DNA of 64,000 nt, taken from Rhabditoides inermis. Taxonomy: Eukaryota > Nematoda > Chromadorea > Rhabditida > Rhabditidae. The position numbers were made by a program, and so were the translations under genes. Shown here one piece after another: positions 12,679 to 26,317 of the stretch (positions within the stretch are counted from its first letter, which is position 1; the number at the start of each line of letters is the position of its first letter). The DNA lies in assembly GCA_963966185.1 (NCBI GenBank), contig CAWZYM010000048.1, forward strand, positions 70,001 to 134,000. Reading direction: 5' to 3'. Below the pieces are notes generated by a model that was not told the DNA's origin, made no database searches, and saw nothing but the letters and a program-made list of their open reading frames with translations.

Positions 12679-14652
12679 ACCGCAATCCAGCCGAACCTCT
12701 CTCCGGTCTCGATGATGGTCCTCTGGGAGATGGTTCCTCCGATTCCGATAATGATCAGCCATCCCATGATACCGGCTGTCGCGAAGATCACCTCCTGAAC
12801 ACACAAACAACTCCATGATTGTTTGTTTTTTTGAAAGATCTCCTAAGCATAGTTTTGTGAATTCCAAACGTCGCATTGACAAAGTGGGATGGGGGAATGC
12901 TCACCGATTGACAGCCGCACCGGTCTTTCACTCTCAGAATACATACATTTGGAATTGTTCTCTTCGCGATGTTCACACACTATTCATGGAAAACAGTGAG
13001 GACACGCTGTGACTCAAAAACTTGGGTAATTAAACCTTTGATAGTCAAGGTGCCAATTCCCCTCTCGCGTGTGATACTGCTAGATATCAGGATACGGAAT
13101 CAGGCTGATAAACAAAAAAACAAATAAAGAAGGAGTGAACCGAAGCGATAAGAGAATACTATTTTTTTATACACATTCACATTTTATGTTCCTTTCGATC
13201 GCTAGTTTGGTTTGCGTGTGTCTATTAGTTTTTTTCGTCGCGAGCTTGCAACCAGTTCCTATAGCTTTCAATACCTGAACAAGTGTTGACACTTTAAAAT
13301 TAGGAAAAATGGTTCATCCGAGAAAAGTCGGTTTGGAGCATTCTAGCGCGCGCGCGGGAACATCCAGTACAAACGAGATAATGAATGTCTATATGCCTTT
13401 TCGTGAACTCGAACTTGACCCACCGACAGTGCGCAGTTGGTGATGGGCCTCTCTGCGTCTCCACGCTTGCTCATCAGAGCATACATTACAATCGAGACGA
13501 TACAGTAGAGGAGAGTGAGTGCGGAGACGATGTAGATGATGACGATCTCATAGTTGACCGAGATGTACGCAGTCACGTACGTCGGATCCAGAAGGACCAA
13601 CACCGCGATCGTCAACAGCTGCAAGAGGGGATCGATTAGCACTGAATGCATATTGCATACAATATATTCAATCTTCTCGCATTCAGAAGTTTTCAGCAAG
13701 TTTCAAAAATTTCCTAGATCAATACTAATTTCTCGAGAGATATATAAATTACTTTACGGACTCACTAAGTAGATGGATTAATAATTTCTAGGAAAGTTAC
13801 GTAACACACATGGATCTCATTTTATGAAATTCTATCGTTCCTCTTTGACCCACACACACTCTCTCTTATTCCCTCTCTCGCATGTTGCGTGTCTCAAATT
13901 TCGCCCCCGCCAGGTATACACGGCTTCAGCTATGCAAATATGAGCACCCCTCGTATCGATCGGACGGACGATGCGACCCCCTAGTGATACCCTATCACCC
14001 GCTTATCACACCCCAATCGTACTAGCTGGCGGTCTGCTCGTGATCGATTGCCTTGTGTGTCCCCAGGAAGGGAATGACTCACGATGCGCGAAACGACGGA
14101 CGGCCAACAGTCAGAATACGATGCGCCACTATACAAACACTCTTCCCCTTCCACCGCAGCCGCGTATGCAAATTCGCGTGCCGTAATCTATCGTAATCTC
14201 TCGCGCGCGAGGTCAAACACAACCCTGAGGGGTCGGAGGGTGTTCGAGAGTCACGAGCAGGCTACCATGCACGCAGTCACTGCGCGCCTACCAACATCTA
14301 CCGTGCACCGTGCAAATGCGAGAGCACCAGCACTTTCCCCTCTTTCCGCGCACAACCGGTCAACCACACACAAAAGACTCACTGAGTGGAAAGACAACAC
14401 AAGACATGCGCGCGTTCTCTTCTGATCAAGTCAACATACAGTATCTTCAGTCGCCTCTCTATCCTCTTCTCCATCCAAAACAAGCAAATAAAGAAGATGA
14501 TTACCCACGAAGAGGAAAAAATCAAAGTTAATAACAATACCAAGATGGAATCGAGACGATATCAATATGCAATCAAGGAATCAATAAAGCTGACTCACGA
14601 CGATGAGTATCTTGATGAGTGAGCATATGAGGAACTGCTTGGGGAAGGCCAT
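12215..14652 (-). CDS. Four-TM MARVEL-like membrane protein
   Basis: Not recognised as a named gene. Five exons (14599-14652, 13424-13618, 12681-12794, 12430-12536, 12215-12248) join in phase to 167 residues with four hydrophobic segments: KILIVLLTIAVLVLL, then IVIIYIVSALTLLYCIVSIV, then IFATAGIMGWLIIIGIGG, then AGIITALFLGVAALFCLNV. Short charged loops and a polar C-terminal tail (DDRSGYMQGR) complete it. Size and four-helix layout fit MARVEL/synaptophysin-type proteins of vesicle or junction membranes, but I see no diagnostic motif. The start is the only ATG in exon 1 and gives the first helix at once. Intron 1 is about 1 kb; intron 3 starts with GTGAGTGAGAGAG and runs into a CT/GA microsatellite. 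Confidence 0.75.
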
Positions 14653-15117
14653 GGTGGCGCGAGAGACGGGCAGAGCACTGGCCGCCCTCCCAGCCCCGCT
14701 TCGGCTGATTCACTCCGCAAACACTCCTCTCGCGTCGCGCGTCTCCGCCAATCGCCCACTCTCTCCCCTCCTTCCCAAGCCCCGCCCACTCCAGGTCTCC
14801 TGTATAGTTGAAGCTCACATCGATTCCCGAGAGTGTGTGATTGGAGAACATGCCAAGCGCCGAAATCAAATGAGTCACCCCGGAATGTGCTGACCACTGA
14901 TAGAAGACAGTTTATTACGAAATATAGAGAATACAAACACTCAACAACACACTTTCGCTAAACTTACAATAATTATGAGATGTCAAATCACAACAGCAAA
15001 TCGAGAGATAGTGTCATTTGGATGATAAAGAGAGACTAAAACGACTACAAAGATGTGACTTTTTGAAAGCTTATGAATCAATCAACAAGAGAAGGAGTGA
15101 CTGGTGAGAGTTGGCGC

Positions 15118-16741
15118 TCAGTAGGCAGGGGCGAGGTTCGAGATGACTGCGATCGACCTAAACAGGAAATCAATCGATACAACCACAACCAAAACTAATA
15201 TTCTCGACACTCCGCCACCAAGAAGTGGTCAGTGAAGGCGACATTGAGCTACGGCGTCACCAAACATTCAATGTTTAGAAAAGCGGCAGATCGCCATGTT
15301 CAGATCTACGTTGATGGCGTGAATCTGCTCGTTTACAAAAAGGAACATATCAACACCGCCGTTGTCAACGCTCGCTCTCCCCGGAAGGAACTTTCGGCGC
15401 CGGATGAGCCCCCACCTCTGGATGAGCTGTCTGACGATGGCGGGGCACGAGGCCGAGGCAGACACCTGGTCCAGAGAGAAGCGCATCTGAGAAAACGCCT
15501 GCCTGCAAACAACCACACACACTCTTCTCCTCCACTATCTCTCTCTCTCTCTCTCTCTCTCTCACCTGGTGTAGGGGTTCCTGCGAGACGCGTAGCGCAG
15601 CGAGAGGAAGCGGTAGTACACAAACGGCGTGAACAGCGAGCCCTTGCCACTGAAATTAAATGCAATCAATAAAACGATAAATAACTATCCATAACACGAA
15701 GAGAGAGAGAGGAAGTGAGATAAAGATGAGTAGGAGAGATGGGCAGGAGAACGAGAGGGAGAGAGAGATGAAGCGAACGAAAGAAATGGAGAGGGGAGAG
15801 CGAACTGACACAAATATGTGGGATACGAGGAGAGGGCAGAGGAAGATCTCAGAGCAGGCGACCACTCCCAGCAGGTTCTGTGTGTGCTGCGAGGTGACAG
15901 TGCGAAGCTTCCCAGCCAGCGCCCCCTCGCCCTTGCCCGTCGCTGTCAGGAACACGACCTTAACAATGTATTCATAAATCAACTAATAATGTAATAACAC
16001 TTGACAAGGTGTAGCTCCCGATTCAAGAAACCTTTGAGTACTTTGAACCTGCTGTGGGTCAAAGGAAGACTAGGGCGAAGAGAGAAGAAAAGAAGAGAAA
16101 GGAGGAGTGAGAGAAGAGGGTACTTAGGTAGGAGGAGATACGAGGGAGCCCAAAACTCACGGCGAAGTTGGCAGCGTGGAGAGCGGCATAGAGTGCGACG
16201 GGAAGGAGGGCCATGGTGAGAGGCGGGTTGGTGAGGAACAGGACGCAGTAGAAGAGGTAGTGGCAGCTGTCCTCGAGCATCAGACGTCCGAGGAACTCGC
16301 GAGACAGAGACACCGCGCCCACCCGCTGCTGCATACGCAGCGCGTTTGTCGCCGCCGCTCAAATAGTGATTGATTTGACTTTCCATTCATCTAACAATGC
16401 TTGACCCGACTCACCAGCAGCAAGGGCCTTGTAGTAGCCGCTCTCAGGCTGCACCAATGAGAGGAAGGGCAGCACGTATCCGGCAGCGAAGACGAGGGTG
16501 AGCACGCGGGCGAACGCCAGGAAGCAATCCATCATACGAGAGTTCAGGAACTCCTGCATGGAATTCGAATAACACAACGAAACAAGGCAACACTGACGGT
16601 GGCGGAGACGACTCCGTTAGCGGACGCCCCGGGTGCGCTTGTCGGGACACTGGTCGGCTGCTGCTGGCGGCTCGACGACGCGCCATCACTCGACGCGCTC
16701 GTATCGTACGGGTGGGAACTCTCCTCCGTGATCTCGACCAT
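15118..16741 (-). CDS. TMEM33 family ER/nuclear-envelope membrane protein
   Basis: TMEM33 (Kr-h2 family) is an ER membrane protein that interacts with reticulons and modulates ER stress signalling. Seven exons (16598-16741, 16415-16553, 16161-16357, 15810-15958, 15566-15649, 15416-15502, 15118-15157) join in phase to 279 residues. After a Ser/Thr-rich N terminus comes a membrane helix (FARVLTLVFAAGYVLPFL), then the family signature LMLEDSCHYLFY, a hydrophobic pair around TMALLPVALYAALHAANF, then the conserved block QHTQNLLGVVACSEIFLCP, then PFVYYRFLSLRYASRRNPY and a C terminus SIAVISNLAP that matches the family ending. Intron 2 uses a TTTGAG acceptor. It is divergent from parkin with 549 bp between the start codons. 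Confidence 0.92.
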
Positions 16742-17290
16742 CTCAAACAACCCATTTATTACTATACTCAATGCAATACTTGAACAACAACAAAGACGCG
16801 GTGACAACAACGCAAAAGGATGGGCAGTATGACGGGCAATGTTAACACCAGCGATGCGTTTCGAAGCGACAATACCATAGAAACAGGCGGCGGGAAAAGA
16901 GCGAGAGAGCGACAGGAGGCTGTGAATATGACATAATTGACGGAAATTCTGGCACATTCGCATAGGGGCGACGCGAAGCAGCAGCACTACTGCTGACGCC
17001 GCATAAGAAATGTGACGAAATCAAGAAACTTCGAACGAAATTTCGTTTGTGAATACATAGATATTTCTTTCAATTAATACTAGGTGAAAGCGATTATATC
17101 AATCAATGAAATATTATACATCGTGAACATTTGTCATCCTGGAGTGGTGCACTTGAAACATTCTGGCGACCCATTAATCGAATGTCTGTCAAAGGGAAGT
17201 GTTCTATTTTATTCTTTTATTCTTTGTTCTGTTTTTAGATTACATCTTTATTTACTGAATTTATTAACTTATTATCAATCTGTTGAAGGT

Positions 17291-18690
17291 ATGGAGGTGG
17301 AGGTGGTCTTGCGCGGCAGTGCCGGCCGACGCGTGCACCGCGTGCCCGTCTCCGAAGGCGACACAGTGGGGGCGCTCGCCGCTAGCCTCTCCTCGCAGGC
17401 CGCCGTGCCTGCCGATCACCTCCGTCTCATCATCGCCGGCCGCGTTCTCGACCCATCTATCCCACTCCACTCCCTCCTCCTCGGACCCACCACGTCAGTC
17501 CTCCAACCCCATCTCCAATCTATCCTCGTTCAGCTCTCTGGTGGCGCTCACCCTGGAGACCCCATCTTTGCGCAACTCGGAAGACTCCCCACGTCCGGCG
17601 TCACCGGGCGTCGCCATTTCCTCGTTCCACGTATTCTGCAAGGGCTGCGACGGGGTGAAGAAGGGGAAGCTGCGCGTGCACTGTGACATGTGCTGCTCGC
17701 CCGCCGTCGTCGTGCGTACCGAACCCGACGGGTGGAACGCTGTGCTCAAGAGGTAAATGCATCTGCTTCCCATAACACTCATCCGCCTATTTCAGTCGTC
17801 AGATCGAGGTGGATTGTGCGGACTGTGGCGTCGTATGTGCGCACGCCCGCTTCTCCTTCAAATGCGTCGACTGCCATGAGGTGAGTCGCTCACTCCTTCT
17901 TTTCTACACTTATTCCATCTTTCAGGTGGGCGCTTCTCTCCGTCACATCGTGCCCAACTGGGAGGGTCGAGAGTGTTGCATCTGCTGCTCGCCCGACCCA
18001 ACCATGTTTGACTTCGGATGCGGGTACTTATTAATAGTTATTGTTTTCTAACGTTTTCTCCAAGGCACACGACGTGTCGTGAGTGTTTCATCCGCTATTC
18101 GGACACTTCTCTCAAAGTGAATCGCTTTGAATTTCGCCCGCCGTATGGCTACACTCTCTCATGTCCCTACACTAACTGCGATGGTATGTTTGTGGTTTTG
18201 TGATTGCGTATACCGTAATATTTCAGCTGTTCTGAAAGATGTCCATCATCTGCGCATTCTTGGTCGTGAGAGATACAGTGAATACCAGCGAGTGGCTACC
18301 GAGAAGCTCGTCGCTCTACACGAATCTGGCGTATTCTGTCCCCAACCGGATTGCGGAGCGTCCTTCTTCAACGAGGATGATTCGACGCTCGACAATCGAG
18401 TCATGTGTCCGCACTGCTACCGTATGTTCTGCCATGCATGTCGCGCCGCCGAGTGCAAATGTGGTAAAGACGACGAGAGCGACAGGACCATTCTTTCCAC
18501 TACGAAGTAGTTCGATTTTAGAGATTAAATTGGTACGTCTTCTTGCAGGAAGTGTCCAGGATGTGCTGTTGCGACAGAAAGAAACGGAGGATGCGCACAT
18601 ATGACTTGTGTCTCGTGCGGCTACAACTGGTGTTTCCTATGTGTTCGCGAGTGGTCCGAGCAATGTCAATGGGATCACTGGTTCGGATAG
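17291..18690 (+). CDS. pdr-1: Parkin, RBR-type E3 ubiquitin ligase
   Basis: E3 ligase acting in PINK1-dependent mitophagy. Seven exons (17291-17493, 17534-17752, 17796-17880, 17926-18023, 18065-18183, 18227-18506, 18549-18690) give 381 residues, close to the worm protein and shorter than human parkin. Order: ubiquitin-like domain (about 1-75), RING0 (CKGC...CDMCC...CADC...CVDCH), RING1 (CCICCSPDPTMFDFGCGHTTCREC), IBR (CPQPDCGASF...CPHCYRMFCHAC) and RING2 (CPGC...NGGCAHMTC...CGYNWCFLC). NGGC holds the catalytic Cys. The protein ends in DHWFG, matching the parkin DHWF tail that packs on RING1. A Ser in the Ubl (codon starting at 17535, TTSLVALT) aligns with PINK1 target Ser65. All introns are 40-55 nt. 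Confidence 0.96.
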
Positions 18691-18913
18691 GAAAGATACA
18701 ACACCAAATATGTGACTTGCTCAATTTATTATTTCGTCATAAATACATTCGATCCGAACATTCGAAATTCTGTAATCGTGTAACAACAGTGAATTCAAAC
18801 TCAACATCAACAACATTACGGTAACACAACAACGAGTAGCACTTAAATATGCTACAAAAACTAACAATAGAGAACATCAAACAATGGAAACCAAAAATAT
18901 TGTGAGAATATCT

Positions 18914-19503
18914 CTACGCATCTGCCTTCTCGGCTTCGATACGCGCTCTCTTCTTCGCCAGCTCCGACACCTCAGTCTTGTGCTTACGATCCTGCGTCTT
19001 GATGGCATGGTAGACACGCTTGTACCTTTTCTTGATCATCATCTCGCGCAGCTTCAGATCCTCACCCTACGAAGTAACGCATTTTTAAACAACTTCCATA
19101 ACACATCACTTACCTCAGCGTTCTTCTTCATCTGCTGATTCTCGACGTGCATCTTTCCAGTTTCGACCCGCATTCCAGTCTTCGCGTCCTTCACCTTCTT
19201 AGGTTTGGCCGCTTTCTTAGCGGCCTTCTTCTCCGCCTCCTCGTCGGGGAGGAAGTCAGTGACATCCGTACCCTACATACAGTCCAGAGAATATTAAGTT
19301 CCGCCACCACTCCGCTCAGCCGTCATACATTTGAAAATGCGCGCGCGCGAAAGTTTGAATGTGAATTTATTCGCGTGCTCTCGCATGTCTATCGACTTTG
19401 CCGCCTCGCACTCTGCGCTCTTGCGCTCTCTACTGGCGGATTGATTTGCCCACCTACTGTAAAATATGTTTAAAAAAAACAACGAAAACGGAAAAAAAGA
19501 CAA

Positions 19504-19546
<43 letters not shown>

Positions 19547-21236
19547 GAGCCCTCAGCTCCTCAATCCTCTCGATGGGGACGTAGTCTCCTGCCTTGTCCT
19601 TGACGAAAGGAGAGAAATGAGGCGGGAGAGTCTGGCCAGGAATGTACTTTGCCGTGGGAAGACGACGACGGGCATTCAAGCAATCCCAAATCCATTGAGG
19701 CTGGATGTAGACCCTAACATTTCGTATAACACTATTTTTGTCAACAAAAAAAACTATATTACACACCTGCTGACATCGAACTTAGTCATCGGACGATCGA
19801 CAACCTGATGAGTAACGTTCTTCGACTTCTCGTCGATGGAAACAGGTCCATTCTCCCAGCATACAGAACCGCCGCAGTTTCTAATAATCAGCGCCAGCGG
19901 CTCCTTAGGCACCTCGCGGTTCAGGAAGAAAGTACATCCCTTGAAAAGAGTCCTAAAAGTGACTTACGTTTAGAAAATTCAAAATAATTGTTTACCTGAT
20001 CGCCTTTGCCTGCTTCAACCTATCTGCCAATTCCGTGTCAGTGGTATCGAAATTGTCGAGCTGCTCCTGCTCCTCCTCCACATCTGGACGACGAGCAAGA
20101 GGGCGGGCAAGAGAGTAGATCTTTTCCGTAACCTCTTCGGTCTCTCCTTCTTCGTTCTCTGTAAGCAGATATGTTACGCGTATTGAAATATATATAAACT
20201 CACGAGCTTCAACGACATTCTCTCCCGTTTGGATTTTGGGAGGGTAGTACAGACCAAGCTGTTGATAGAGGCGGAAGTTCACGAAGCTCAGCATGGCGAT
20301 GTAGAACTCAGCGAACGTAGCCATAACCTATAAACGCGGATGTGGAAATAAACCTAAATGTTCAAATACCTTGAAGTCAACATCAGTAACGTGGTTGAAT
20401 CCGCGTTCGTGGGGAATGATCCATGTAATCTTCTCGCCAGCGATCTCGGCTTGGTAGTAGATTCCCTTAAAATATTATTCATTTTGTATATTGACACAAA
20501 AATATTGTTACCTTGATAGAAACGAAGGAATTGACAAGAGAATGCGACTCAATAATGTAGTGGTTGAACTCGGAAGTGAGACGACGGGATTCATCAATGA
20601 GCGGGTGCTTCAGGATAGAGGTTGACGGGAAAGTAGCGAACACGTACAGAACGCACAACGCATCGTCCAACTCGCGAAGAGCAGAGCCAAACGTCGGATA
20701 ACTAAAAAGGACTGTGAAAATTAAAAAAAGAATACACTCACCGTTCCTTCACAATGTGGTCGAGCTGGTACTCCGGCTTGTTCTCCCACACCTTCTTCAG
20801 CTTATCCTCCTCTCGCTTAGCTTTGTAGTGAGTGAGTTTGCGAAGGAAAACCTGAAGAAAAACACAATAAAAAACTTTTTATTAACACAACTGACCTTGT
20901 ACTCACGGAACTTCTGAATGATAGGCTCGTGCGCCAGGAACGCGATATCCTTGGCATAGTACCAAACACGGCGAGCGGTGCTACCCTTGTTCACCTCAAA
21001 TATGTTTAGTTACGAATACAAACTAATAACGAAACGAACCCTCTTCTTGTGAGCGGGCTCATGGGGAAAGATTCCCTTCAAGATACAAAGACGACGGAAG
21101 TCATTCAAAGTGAGCTGCAGCTTCTTAAGAGCCTTCGTGCGGTTGATGTACTTCGTGGCCGCTCCGGCCTCATACTAAATAGCAAACATGTATTATAGTC
21201 CATTTATATAATACTAACCTTCTTCTTTTTGAACAT
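18914..21236 (-). CDS. lpd-7: Pescadillo (PES1), 60S ribosome biogenesis factor
   Basis: PES1 works in the PeBoW complex for 27S/32S pre-rRNA processing in the nucleolus. Twelve exons (first 21219-21236, last 18914-19066) join in phase to 533 residues. Exon 1 encodes only MFKKKK; exon 2 continues [15 protein letters not shown] and the pescadillo N-terminal block [15 protein letters not shown]. Next come [35 protein letters not shown] and [18 protein letters not shown], all conserved. A BRCT domain lies at about residues 325-425, with [15 protein letters not shown] and [13 protein letters not shown]. The tail is Lys/Glu-rich with a coiled-coil look and nuclear localisation signals. Intron 2 has a TTTGAG acceptor; an (AT)n run at 19507-19542 sits next to the donor after exon 10. 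The gene converges with parkin and diverges from rpl-9. The symbol is by orthology to the single worm pescadillo. Confidence 0.95.
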
Positions 21237-21663
21237 GACGAGAAGTTGAGCAACCGCGCACTGAATATAGGCATATAAAACGCAACAAAAAAACAAATCA
21301 ATAAATAGTAACAGAGGAATAAAAACGAAGAAACATCGAAGACGAATAAAAACGATGAAAATTTTCGAAAACGCCGCAACACGAGTTTAAGACAACGTGC
21401 ATACAGTTTACGCGACAAAACTCTTATTCAAACACCCTGCATCACGGCAACTGCGCATCAGCTCTGCTAATCACATGAATACGCAGCAACTGCACTAGGA
21501 ACTTTATTAAATTTTTGCTCTGAGGATACGAAGACATTTTCACAGTTGGAATTGTATTTAAGTTTCGTTTCATATTTTTTAAATCTGTTTTAGAAATGCA
21601 AATTTCTTTTCTTTTTTGTGTGCTAATGCAGGTTTTCTGTTTTCAGGTAACCCTAGCAAGACC
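21237..21663. promoter_or_regulatory. Divergent promoter gap between pescadillo and rpl-9
   Basis: 427 bp separate the two start codons. An acceptor TTTTCAG ends at 21648, 15 nt before the rpl-9 ATG, so the rpl-9 transcript is either trans-spliced or has an intron in its 5' UTR. No TATA element is evident. Confidence 0.5.
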
Positions 21664-22327
21664 ATGGTCAAGCTCATCGAGTCCAACGACACCGTCACCT
21701 TCCCTGCCGGAGTGACCTTCTCCGTCAAGAACCGCATCGTCCATGTCTTCGGTCCCCGCGGAAAGCTCGTCCGTGACTTCCGTCACCTCCACATGGAGAT
21801 GGAGCGCGTGAACAAGACCACCCTTCGCGTCCGCAAGTGGTTCGGAAACCGCAAGGAGCTCGCTGCTATCCGCACCGTCTGCTCTCACATCGAGAACATG
21901 ATCAAGGGAGTTACCCAGGGATTCCGCTACAAGATGCGCTCTGTGTACGCCCATTTCCCCATCAACATCTCCCTCCAGGAGAACGGCCGTCTTATTGAGG
22001 TATGGTTTTTTTCTCGTTTGTTCCGATATTGATGGATTTTGTTCCAGATCCGTAACTTCCTTGGCGAGAAGATCATCCGTAAGGTCCCCCTTCCCGAGGG
22101 AGTCACCGCTGTCATGAACCCTCAGGTCAAGGACGAGCTCATCATCGACGGAAACGACATCCAGTATGTGTCCCAGGCTGGTAAGTCTTCCCCTCTTATA
22201 GTTCAATTCCATGTTCATTTTTTCAGCTGCCAGCATCCAGCAGTCCACCGCTGTCAAAAACAAGGATATCCGTAAGTTCCTTGATGGAGTGTACGTCTCC
22301 GAGAAGACCGTCATCCAGGAGGCTTAA
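21664..22327 (+). CDS. rpl-9: Cytosolic ribosomal protein L9 (uL6)
   Basis: Component of the 60S subunit near the sarcin-ricin loop. Three exons (21664-21999, 22048-22180, 22227-22327) give 189 residues, the usual length. Family blocks: [19 protein letters not shown] near the N terminus, [51 protein letters not shown], and the C-terminal [17 protein letters not shown]. Codon use is strongly biased to C- and G-ending codons, as expected of a very highly expressed gene. A likely poly(A) signal AATAAA lies about 40 nt after the stop. Upstream neighbour is the divergent pescadillo gene. Confidence 0.98.
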
Positions 22328-22917
22328 ATGTCGTCTGCTTCGGTTGACCTTTTTGTTGATTTTGAATAAATCAATTGTTTATAAAGTCGGCTACAAAATT
22401 CCGGGAATGATGTGCATGTTAACCACACCAAAATATCAAGAGAGCACTAAACACATTCCGTCTGAAGCACGAAAATGTTTGTTACGAGAGTATATTTTGC
22501 TGACGCACTTGTGGTGTGCGCGGCTGTGGCGAAACAGCTGATCGGCTGTCTGTTCGGTTTTGGCTATTTTCATTGTGTTTTGTTACGTTTTTGTTGTTAT
22601 CTAGTGTTTCAATTATTGTATAACAGTTGTAGACGCCACTTATTATGCGTTTCATTGTGTCTTTCAGTCGACCTCTTATGAATGTGTTCATTGTGAAGGT
22701 TATGTTTGGCGATATCACGTGTTTGGCGATATCTCGTATGTGTTGTATTCTATGACTATCATATAACTTGCTTGTTTCAGTGCATGCACATCATTGGGTT
22801 CGGGGCAGCGCCCATGCCGCCGTCGAGGCCCTGCCGCGGTAGCAGCACCACTACACCACCGTCATTTATTTCAAGTCAGTTCACCACAAACACATGTTTT
22901 GAGTTTTGTTTTAATTA

Positions 22918-22940
22918 GAGAGGGCGCGCAGCGCCCTCTC
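22918..22940. repeat. GC-rich hairpin, copy 1
   Basis: Perfect 10-bp stem GAGAGGGCGC / GCGCCCTCTC with a 3-nt loop, preceded by AATTA. The same stem preceded by AAATTA occurs at 41943-41971, so this is a dispersed motif, perhaps the end of a transposon. Confidence 0.65.
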
Positions 22941-23418
22941 TCTTGGGTTAAAATAAGGCGTGATTCGAGGCCCGCTGCAGCGGTCGCGTGAGCAACACCG
23001 GCGTCATCACCCGCGAGTGTCAATTCAAGGTATGCAATTACTTTTATTAATAATATACGTCTGCAGTCGTGTATTCGTTGCGACGTCCTTTTTATTGCAT
23101 ATTGATTGAGTGTTATGTTGCAGTTGTTGCGCGAGTCACGATGAGCGCGTTGCCGCGGTCGCGTGAGCAGCACCGGCTCCGTACACGTTGCCAAAGTCGC
23201 ACGCTCATGTGTCAAGGTGTGCGATTGTTTCTTATGTTGGTCACATGTTGATACGAATCACGGCTACGCAGTTTGATCAATACAAATTGTACATGCATTC
23301 ATTTCCACTTTTGTCAAATTACTGTACTTGTGTGAAACCTATATGTTACAGGTATCTCTCTATGAGCCACCAGCCACCCCAGAGGGCATAACACCTCCAC
23401 CCAAGAAGCATACGGCTG

Positions 23419-23454
<36 letters not shown>

Positions 23455-23712
23455 TGAAAACAATCATTTATTTGTTATTGTGATTACATATTGATTGATG
23501 TTTGTCGTTGTTGTTGCGTGTACGTACTCTTCCCAGATGTTTGTAGATAAAACGTGTGTTGAAAAGTTGTGTTAACCGTGTTAATGTTCTTGTGATTGTT
23601 TGCAATTTGATGAATATTTCAGCAGTGTAAAATAAGTTTCAACCCACTCTCTTTGTTGCGTTCTTTTGGCACGGCGATAATTTCAGCTATTTTTTCTGCG
23701 CTTCTCGCAACT

Positions 23713-23777
23713 GCCTCTATGGCGCAGCTGGTTAGCTGGCGGCCTATAGCGCTCACGGTCACGGGTTCGATTCCGCC
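23713..23777 (+). repeat. Solo tRNA-like unit (possible SINE head)
   Basis: A-box-like TGGCGCAGCTGGTTAGCTGG and a perfect B-box GGTTCGATTCC 35-40 nt later. It is followed by unrelated sequence with CCAATTGG at the end rather than a poly(A) tail. It has no obvious inverted partner, unlike the other tRNA-like units in the window. Confidence 0.6.
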
Positions 23778-23935
23778 TTGATGTTTTTGTGGGTGCAAAA
23801 ATGATCGATTGGCATGAGTCCAACTGACGGGTCCAGCTACCGTAATTCTTGTGCACCGCCCATTCCTGGCCAATTGGAGAGGACTATAGCTTGTTGTTTG
23901 TTGAATACAATTTATTTAGTGGTGCGGTGAGACAC

Positions 23936-25737
<1,802 letters not shown>

Positions 25738-26317
25738 CTGAACGGACTGTAAGTAAAGAAAAGTTGCTCGACAAACGCGAAATGAGAACAAAGATTGACG
25801 GGAGTGAGAGAGTGAGACTCGCGCGGTGAACAGGAGAATAAGTAGGGTCAGGGGAACAGCTGCTATCTCGCGCGAGCAGTCGGGAAGAAAGGTATGAGGC
25901 AAGGAGGTCATATCATATCACAGACATGGGCGGATCCCGACAGCAGAGGGCAACTTCCTTCAATTTGAGATAAGCAAGCTAGACACACTAACCATTCGAG
26001 AGATTGCCGCCTATCGCCTGTGAAACCCACGAACCATTCTTGCGAGAGCGGACTGTTATCGACTGATGCCACGACTGCACTCATGCTAAACGTGTTTTCA
26101 TGTCGAGCCGCAACAACGGTTAGATTATCGCGAACACTATTAGTTAGCGACCTACATCGATACAGACCTTCACAGATCGATCAGACATCCAGTTAATCAA
26201 ATAAAATGTTTTATCTCTGAATGGCACATGATAATACGATTAAAAAACAGGTGAAACAAGGTATCACAGGTTGAAATGTACATCACTTATTAGGTGAATA
26301 GTGGTAGAAGAGGGTGG

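Larger units (their letters stand above)
22328..23935. other. Repeat-rich intergenic region between rpl-9 and ALDH9
   Basis: No gene recognised. Contents: three spaced copies of a GC-rich motif like GCGGTCGCGTGAGCA (near 22834, 22980 and 23155), a GC-rich hairpin at 22918-22940, a (TCA)n run at 23418-23452 and a tRNA-like unit at 23713-23777. The stop codons of both flanking genes face this region. Confidence 0.6.

Noticed and set aside
23713..23777. Functional tRNA gene
   Set aside because: Good A and B boxes but no consistent acceptor, anticodon and T stems; the same holds for the other tRNA-like units.
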